Source: Paramarasmius palmivorus (taxonomy: Eukaryota; Basidiomycota; Agaricomycetes; Agaricales; Marasmiaceae). Taken from it: a DNA stretch of 64,000 bases. The translations under genes were made by a program, and so were the position numbers. This document shows positions 58,647 through 64,000 of the stretch, piece after piece. The stretch spans positions 310,001 to 374,000 of the forward strand of contig JAYKXP010000021.1 of assembly GCA_037176845.1 (NCBI GenBank). The letters are read 5' to 3'. Within the stretch, counting starts at the first letter, position 1, and each line of letters starts with the position of its first letter. Under the pieces are notes generated by a model that saw only the letters and a program-made list of their open reading frames with translations, searched no databases and was not told the origin of the DNA.

Positions 58647-59249
58647 ATGGCTGGCACCCGCCCTCTCACCATCGGCCCCTCTACAGGACCCGAAGCACCC
58701 TACCCCCGACAGATGGAAGGCAAAGTAATCAAGGGCTTCAGGCGTGGCTCCAATGACCTAGGCATCCCCACTGCCAACCTCCCCGTCGACAACAGCCTTA
58801 CACCATGGATCACTGAGACCGAGTCCGGGGTGTACTTTGGCTGGGCATCCTTGCGCCTACCGCCATCACATCCGGACCACCCAACGGCATCAGACACCAC
58901 CACCACAACAACCTCGGAAGCACGTTTCAGCATATATCCTATGGTCATGTCGATCGGATACAACCCATTTTTCGGTAACACAGTGCGGTCGGCTGAGGTG
59001 CACATTCTCCACGAATTCAGAGCTGACTTCTATGACGTCGAGATGCGGCTGCTGATCATGGGGTTCATCAGGGAGCAGAAAAACTACCTTGAGATAAAAG
59101 CGCTAATCGAGGACATCAAAGTGGACTGTGATGTAGCACGCAAGAGCTTGGACCGAGAGGCTTGGGCATTGCGGGAGACAGGCGAGGGTACGATGGATGG
59201 GAGTTCGTTGATGCGAGAAACATCAGAGCAGACTAGTTCTGTGGTTTAA
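58647..59249 (+). CDS. FMN1: Riboflavin kinase (ATP:riboflavin 5'-phosphotransferase)
   Basis: Single exon, 200 aa from the ATG at 58647 (MAGTRPLTIGPSTGPEAPYP). The frame is open 89 codons further up to 58380, but that part is repeat-derived. The family motifs are in order: GKVIKGFRRGSNDLGIPTAN (nucleotide/flavin loop with the PTAN signature), GVYFGWASL, MSIGYNPFFGNTVRSAEVHI (the N and the catalytic E of the kinase) and FYDVEMRLLIMGFIREQKNY. A Thr-rich insert precedes the third motif. It makes FMN from riboflavin and ATP. Length fits the monofunctional fungal enzyme. The upstream start could give a longer, possibly retargeted isoform, which is unproven. Confidence 0.93.
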   Translation: MAGTRPLTIGPSTGPEAPYPRQMEGKVIKGFRRGSNDLGIPTANLPVDNSLTPWITETESGVYFGWASLRLPPSHPDHPTASDTTTTTTSEARFSIYPMVMSIGYNPFFGNTVRSAEVHILHEFRADFYDVEMRLLIMGFIREQKNYLEIKALIEDIKVDCDVARKSLDREAWALRETGEGTMDGSSLMRETSEQTSSVV

Positions 59250-59620
59250 AGATATAAAAAATAGAGAAGTAGGTAAATAGTGCTTAGAACGCTAGCTGAT
59301 ATTGATATTGAATCAAGAAGAATAATGGGTCATATTTGGGCGTTCTCTCTCCTGTCGGACCTGTCTTTCCGCAACACATGACCCGTCGAGTTATAGCTTG
59401 CCTTTTGGGTTCGTTCTGAATGAGGCCTCAGTAGTATGGTCTTCCATAGCAAGCGCAGTACATACTCACAGTCCGAGTCAAGATCTCAAAGCAACCAAAC
59501 TGATTGCGTTCATCGTTCAAGAAATACATTGATAACTAGCATTAAACCCGTTTCCATACAAAACCTCTAGCATCAATTTCGTCACCATCGAGCTTCAAAG
59601 AGTGATACATTTGAAAACTT
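59250..59620. other. Convergent spacer with repeat copy
   Basis: Contains the second copy (59364-59494) of the 135 bp diverged repeat. No gene. Confidence 0.5.
59364..59494 (+). repeat. Diverged direct repeat, copy b (about 130 bp)
   Basis: Counterpart of 57978-58112 on the other side of riboflavin kinase. The conserved segment includes a splice-donor-like GTGAGTATGTACT on the minus strand, which hints that the repeat derives from a gene fragment. Confidence 0.6.
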
Positions 59621-59940
59621 TCAGTAGTCCCCTCCGTCATCATCCACCACCAAGCTTGGCTTGACCGCCTTACCGGCAGTAACATGAGCTTTCTTTGGGC
59701 GTGACGTGACGCGTACACCACCCCCATGTTTCTTATCGCTCCCAGGATAGAAACCAGGATTCTCGTGCGAGATAGTGACCATCTCTTTCTGTCAAACGAG
59801 GATAAAGGGGAAGAACGTAGTCAGAATCGTGATCTCTTTGACGAAGGTGTAGATTTCTAGCTCACCATGGTCTTCCGAACAGAGGTTCGACGCTGCTTAC
59901 GCGCTTGTTTCTTCCCTTTTTGGTTTGAGGAGCGGGGCAT
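59621..59940 (-). CDS. Small basic protein of unknown function
   Basis: Two exons, 59940-59866 and 59788-59621, giving 80 aa. The N-terminus is strongly basic (MPRSSNQKGKKQARKQRRTS). The second exon encodes MVTISHENPGFYPGSDKKHG, a GGGVRVTSR segment and an acidic end, DDDGGDY. The donor GTGAGC and acceptor TTGACAG keep the frame. The composition suggests a nuclear or nucleolar protein, but no family is recognised. It lies downstream of, and on the same strand as, the 60265-61185 gene. Confidence 0.65.
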
Positions 59941-60264
59941 GGTTCGTGACTTCTGTCAGGCATAGTCAGAACCTCGCTTTCAATACAGTAAAGAAAGTCG
60001 TACCAAAGAGCTATCCTGGCGAAGAGAGCGGTGAATGGCAGGAGATCGGTTGAGGCTGACTTTCTCTGCCGAAAACTGTAGGCCATTTATAACCCTTTAG
60101 ATTAGAGCCACTGCTTTGGCCTACCGGCAAAGGTAAAGACATCTTTGTCCTAGTGGACGAACCGAGCACCGCTAAGTGAGGGCCAAGGCATAACAGAATG
60201 TAATGTGACCATTGAAAGGTAGCATGTGTACAATCAAATATCGCGCAACCGTACAAGATGGCGA

Positions 60265-61185
60265 CTACACCGAGTAAAAGACCTCCACAGCGGCGCACTT
60301 GACACCGTTCTCCCATCCCGCATACTACAGGGCCAGTCAGGATCGTAGTAAGAGCAGAGATTCAGAAACATACCTTCGCCCTAGCCACCAAGGTAATCCG
60401 ATCCCCAGGTTTGAGTAACTCCACAAATTCTCTGGCATTCCGTCTACCCCAGCGCAAATCAGCCTCTTCAGCACAGTGTGAGTCACGAAACCAGAAAACG
60501 GCTTGTTCGCTATCGTATATCTGAGCCTGAACATTGGAGGTCAAGTACCATCGCTTCGGGGAAGGCCCGACCAGAACGACATTCTCTGCAATTAGGTGTT
60601 CCTCGGACATCTCTATTCCAATTCGATCGTCAGAATCTGTCTGCGAGGTGGCACTTCCTAACCAGCTGGGCATGTTGGGATGCTCCTCCGACTGACGAAT
60701 AATCATTGCTTCGAACCATGACCAAGCAGAATGAACGTCGTGATCACTGTAATGCACTGTCACGAGAATCAGGGTCAACACTTTACAGGGAGCAGACTAA
60801 GAAAGGTTCGTTTACCCGGAGCATCAATTGGCGAAGGAGGAAGCCAGCCTTGATCATTGCTCTTGATCAAGAAGAGAACTGCGCGGACACGAGCTTGGGC
60901 AGGAATGCGTGGTGTTGTAAGGTAACACGTTGCAGCGGATTTGCCCACAGCATTGCGTGCGTTAGCTATCCCCTGTCCTCGACGTTTGAAGCGAATGCGA
61001 CACCAATACTGAGCCTGGTCAATGATAATATCCACAAGTTCCAGGGGAAGAAAGTTCAACAATATCTGGATGACGACAGATACCTGCCCTTCTGTGGGAA
61101 TGAACTCGAATCCCCAGTCCCTCCTGATGGATGCATCCGTAACGTGGCCGAAGTCGACGGGTATTTTAGAGCACCAATGAAGCAT
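60265..61185 (-). CDS. Conserved agaricomycete protein of unknown function
   Basis: Three exons fit in frame, ending at 60265. The opening FLPLELVDIIIDQAQYW resembles an F-box-like helix. It is followed by the SNDQGWLPP segment, HYSDHDVHSAWSWFEAMI, a Ser/Asp-rich loop, and the terminal LLKPGDRITLVARAK joined by splicing to YAGWENGVKCAAVEVFYSV. I recall this block order as frequent in mushroom proteins of unknown role (...GDRI.LVARA.YPGW.N.V...). The start is uncertain: 61185 gives an in-frame Met, but the conserved part begins about 45 residues later and an upstream exon is possible. Confidence 0.75.
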
Positions 61186-62411
61186 GGCTTGGTTGCAGGT
61201 GATGGTGGCGATAAGAGAAGAGAAGAGCTGAAGGACGAATGTAGAAAGTCTACACCGTCATGTGCCCACTTCAACCTCTTGCGGAGGACCCGGATAAGGC
61301 AGACCTGGAATACGATGATCCTTTCTGGCGCGCAGGGCTGGAGAGAACGTCTCAAGTCTTGACCTGACCTACATTGTCGAGCAAATGATATGAGATCTGC
61401 CAGGAATTCGTGAAAGAGCTATAGCAATATACCTTCCAGCTGCCCAGTGTTGCCCATGCTGCGACTCGAGTATCGTCTCTTCAAATTTGCTTCTCCAAAC
61501 TTCCAGGACCTTCACTAACCTAGCCCGAGTAACCTAGCCTGGCACAAAGCCGTTCCTAGCACGTTACGAGCAACGAAGATGACTCTACACGAGTCTATAC
61601 ACGCATTCCAGCGCAAAGGGTACATACTGCACTGTAGTTGCATGCGTCCATGATCCATAGAATATTTCCATGCTTGAGATCTACGGGTTCCAGCGTGGTA
61701 TAGCAGATGGAAGGATAGAGAAGAGAGGAACTTCGTGGGAAAAGTCGTCCGCTTTGCACAGAACCTTCACCTCCTCGGGTGAGTATGCCTCGGGTCCTTG
61801 AACTTGTACGTGCTTTTCCCTTTTCCTCGGTGAAAAGACATTCTCAAATTCAGAATTACAGTTATTTTGTCTCTCAAGTCCTCGGGATCCGTACACACCG
61901 GACCGAACTGCTTGTTACCAGCCAGCAATTCCGTAGAAGACTCTACGACTCCCCCGCCATCGATACCCCAGGCGCTTGGGTCCCGAAATGTTCGCAAATC
62001 CTCTGAAGAGCGCTACCGTTCACCCCGGAGTGCGCTCAAAGCTTCAGGGTCCTCACCTCGACCCCGGGATTCCAACCAGCGAGCTCGAGTAACTGATATA
62101 CCATCTAGAAACATAGCAAGTACAATTTGAACGATTAGATTCCTGGAGGAGGGCGGAAGGGCTACCTCGGGGGGCGGGGACGCACTGTCGTACCATACAT
62201 ATGCGGAAATGGCCCGCGAATTGCTGGTCATCAGTCAAAGGTGCGGAATTTACTGCATTTTCATTGAACATGCTTGACAAGAAAGGTAGCCTTACTAGAT
62301 CACCAAGTGTTCATCTACAAAGTATATATACATCCAGCGGGCTCTTCTAGACCCTCAGCTCCTCTTCTACATTCTCCCCCGCGTCGCACAATACAACCAC
62401 CGGACCCGGCA
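61186..62411. other. Intergenic, nothing recognised
   Basis: Short frames only. It includes the promoter of the RING-like gene. Confidence 0.45.
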
Positions 62412-63328
62412 ATGTCTCACAGAATGGATAGCAAACAGAAGTACACCGCTGGCCGTGGACATCGTAGGGCTACAGCTTCTTCCTCGAAACAATCATACTT
62501 ACTCGCAGTTTAGAGCACGCAGACTGGGAAAGAGAGGATGCCATCAATATCAGACTTAACCTCGGAGCCGATTCCCCAGACTCTGTTCTCAGAGACGACT
62601 TCAACTACAACCAGAAGTACGCTGGGGATGACTGGACCCGTTCCGGTTTGGCCGTGTACACGAACGTACCTGAGAGGCCTAGGACATGGAGGTCCAACTC
62701 CTTTGGTGAAAAGCAAAAGAAGAGACCATCCGTTTCAGTACCTGTCAGCCCAGTCGAGGACAGGGATTGCGGGATTTGGTACGTTACTTTCTCTTTTCCA
62801 TTCAAGCGCGATCATCGATTTACCTTTGTCACAGCTTCATGAACTCGGTCTCTCCATCGCAGACACTCTGCTGCGGCAAGTTCTTCTGCTATGAGCACAT
62901 CGCCTCTGTATGTCTCTTCTCTTTTCATTTATGCTTCATAACTACTAACACGTCTCAACCAGTGGCTTACCGGACCCGCAGCTGACGGTCGTTGCCCTGA
63001 ATGCATGACCCCATGCTCACTCGAACACAATGTTCACTTTTACGACCTCGGCGAACCTCAATACTCTGTACCACCACCAACACCTGTCATCAACCAGAAC
63101 CATCGCCACACCTCCACCTCCACTTCCACTGCTACAGTCAGACTCGCACCTTCCACCCCCGCTGCCATGCCAGCTCCCCAGATCCGCCAGCCTACCAACC
63201 CCTCCGTTAACTCTATACCCAAAGCAGCAGAGAAGAAATCCGACAGGGATTACCAGAAGATGTTGGGCGTGGTTGGGTTTGCTATGGCTGTTGGGTACCG
63301 TGCAACGAGCCAGGGTTTCAGGTTGTAA
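62412..63328 (+). CDS. RING-like zinc-finger protein with a hydrophobic C-terminal segment
   Basis: Four exons: 62412-62440, 62509-62778, 62835-62907 and 62963-63328, giving 245 aa. After a charged N-terminus, the finger is rebuilt across two introns: DCGICFMNSVSPSQTLCCG, KFFCYEHIASWL, DGRCPECM and TPCSLEHNV. The C-x2-C, CC, C-x2-H and C-x2-C ligands give a RING/U-box-like treble arrangement. The following region is Pro/Ser/Thr-rich. The end carries YQKMLGVVGFAMAVGY, a short hydrophobic stretch that may anchor it in a membrane. E3 ubiquitin ligase activity is plausible but unproven. The first intron donor (GTACAC) is the least certain part of the model. Confidence 0.78.
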
Positions 63329-64000
63329 TAAACAGGGATATTTATTGTTACTATTGTAATGTGTACTTGTACGTTTAACTCTTTCGGGAGTTTGTATAAA
63401 TACTGTATAGACGATAACCGTTGAAAAACACTGGCAAGCTCGAGGCTTTCTCCGTAAAGCTTTGCTCGCGGATGTGAAGAACTGTCCTGTCTTGCGAAAG
63501 ATCCGGGAACATTGCCAGTACGTCGGGAGTACCAGTGTCAGCAGACTACACACCGCATTCAGTTTTTTAGCCATGTTCACAGACCTCCTTCGGTCTTTCC
63601 GGACTGCTATGGCCGCCAGGAAGTATAGGCCTGGGATGTATGTATGGAAGCCCATGGAAGTAGCTCAGTCTCCAAGCCGAATCCCGCGACTAACACAGTC
63701 TCCCCAATCCCGGTATGTATAGACTCCATGATGGTTTCGAAGCATATCCTCAGTCGCCGAGCTAATACTTCAAATTGAGATCATGCATGACGGATGTCTC
63801 AACGTCAAAGAGACAACAAGCGAGCTCGCTCCACAACACCCGGTTATGCAGGACTGAGTAATTCATTTCGACAGCGCGTAGATAATAATACATCGGGTAT
63901 ACTCTACGTACATACGCAGAATAGAAACCGCCAAACCAAAGAAACTTCTATTGCAAAAGCAAAGACTGGTAGCTACATAACATCAATGTCCCAAAGACCG
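63329..64000. other. Window end, nothing recognised
   Basis: No supported coding or RNA feature. A gene could begin beyond the right edge. Confidence 0.45.

Noticed and set aside
63017..63655. 212 aa minus-strand frame
   Set aside because: It lies largely opposite the last exon of the RING-like gene. Its composition mirrors the Pro/Ser/Thr-rich coding strand, so it is a shadow.

Overview
The window looks like nuclear DNA of an agaricomycete (mushroom-forming) basidiomycete. Genes are dense and intron-rich, with mostly 45-65 bp GT-AG introns. F-box/LRR-type genes are expanded. Several proteins resemble families I know mainly from basidiomycetes: an X325/BIM1-like protein, single-exon F-box proteins and a multi-pass membrane protein family. 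Housekeeping loci include GCN2, CHK1 and riboflavin kinase, plus a tRNA-Ile. The standard genetic code is used. All gene models below were spliced by eye and have no transcript support.

Layout. 1-9.7 kb is mostly non-coding but holds three tiny secreted-peptide genes on the minus strand (1476-1791, 4937-5300, 7330-7695). 9.7-17.3 kb holds a single-pass membrane protein and three tandem F-box paralogues. 17.3-21.8 kb holds a head-to-head inverted pair of secreted cyclase-family (PF04199-like) proteins. 22.7-26.2 kb holds a ZIP metal transporter and an X325/BIM1-like GPI-anchored protein, divergently transcribed. At 27.1 kb is a fourth, divergent secreted peptide, then a tRNA-Ile. 28.1-34.2 kb is GCN2, 34.6-37.3 kb a cytochrome P450, 38.3-39.3 kb an acidic/basic nucleolar-type protein and 39.4-41.4 kb CHK1. 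CHK1 shares a 207 bp promoter with an F-box gene at 41.6-43.6 kb. 47-49.8 kb holds a C2HC-type zinc-finger protein and a multi-pass membrane protein. A fifth secreted peptide lies at 51.2 kb. 53.9-57.6 kb holds two tandem F-box paralogues. 58.6-63.3 kb holds riboflavin kinase, a small basic protein, a conserved protein of unknown function and a RING-like protein. The remaining gaps show no convincing genes.

Two systems stand out. First, four of the small peptide genes encode signal-peptide proteins of 69-85 residues that end exactly at a C-terminal Cys pattern (Cx2C-x5-Cx2C-stop in three, Cx2C-x9-Cx2C in one). They share a three-exon plan with intron phases 2 and 0. A fifth gene has the same plan and a His/Cys variant of the tail. 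Second, the ZIP transporter and the BIM1-like protein share one promoter region, and both carry the same extracellular metal-ligand motif, C-H-x-H-x-D-H-x-x-C. The layout resembles the PRA1-ZRT1 and aspf2-zrfC zinc-scavenging pairs of ascomycetes, but with an unrelated scavenger fold.
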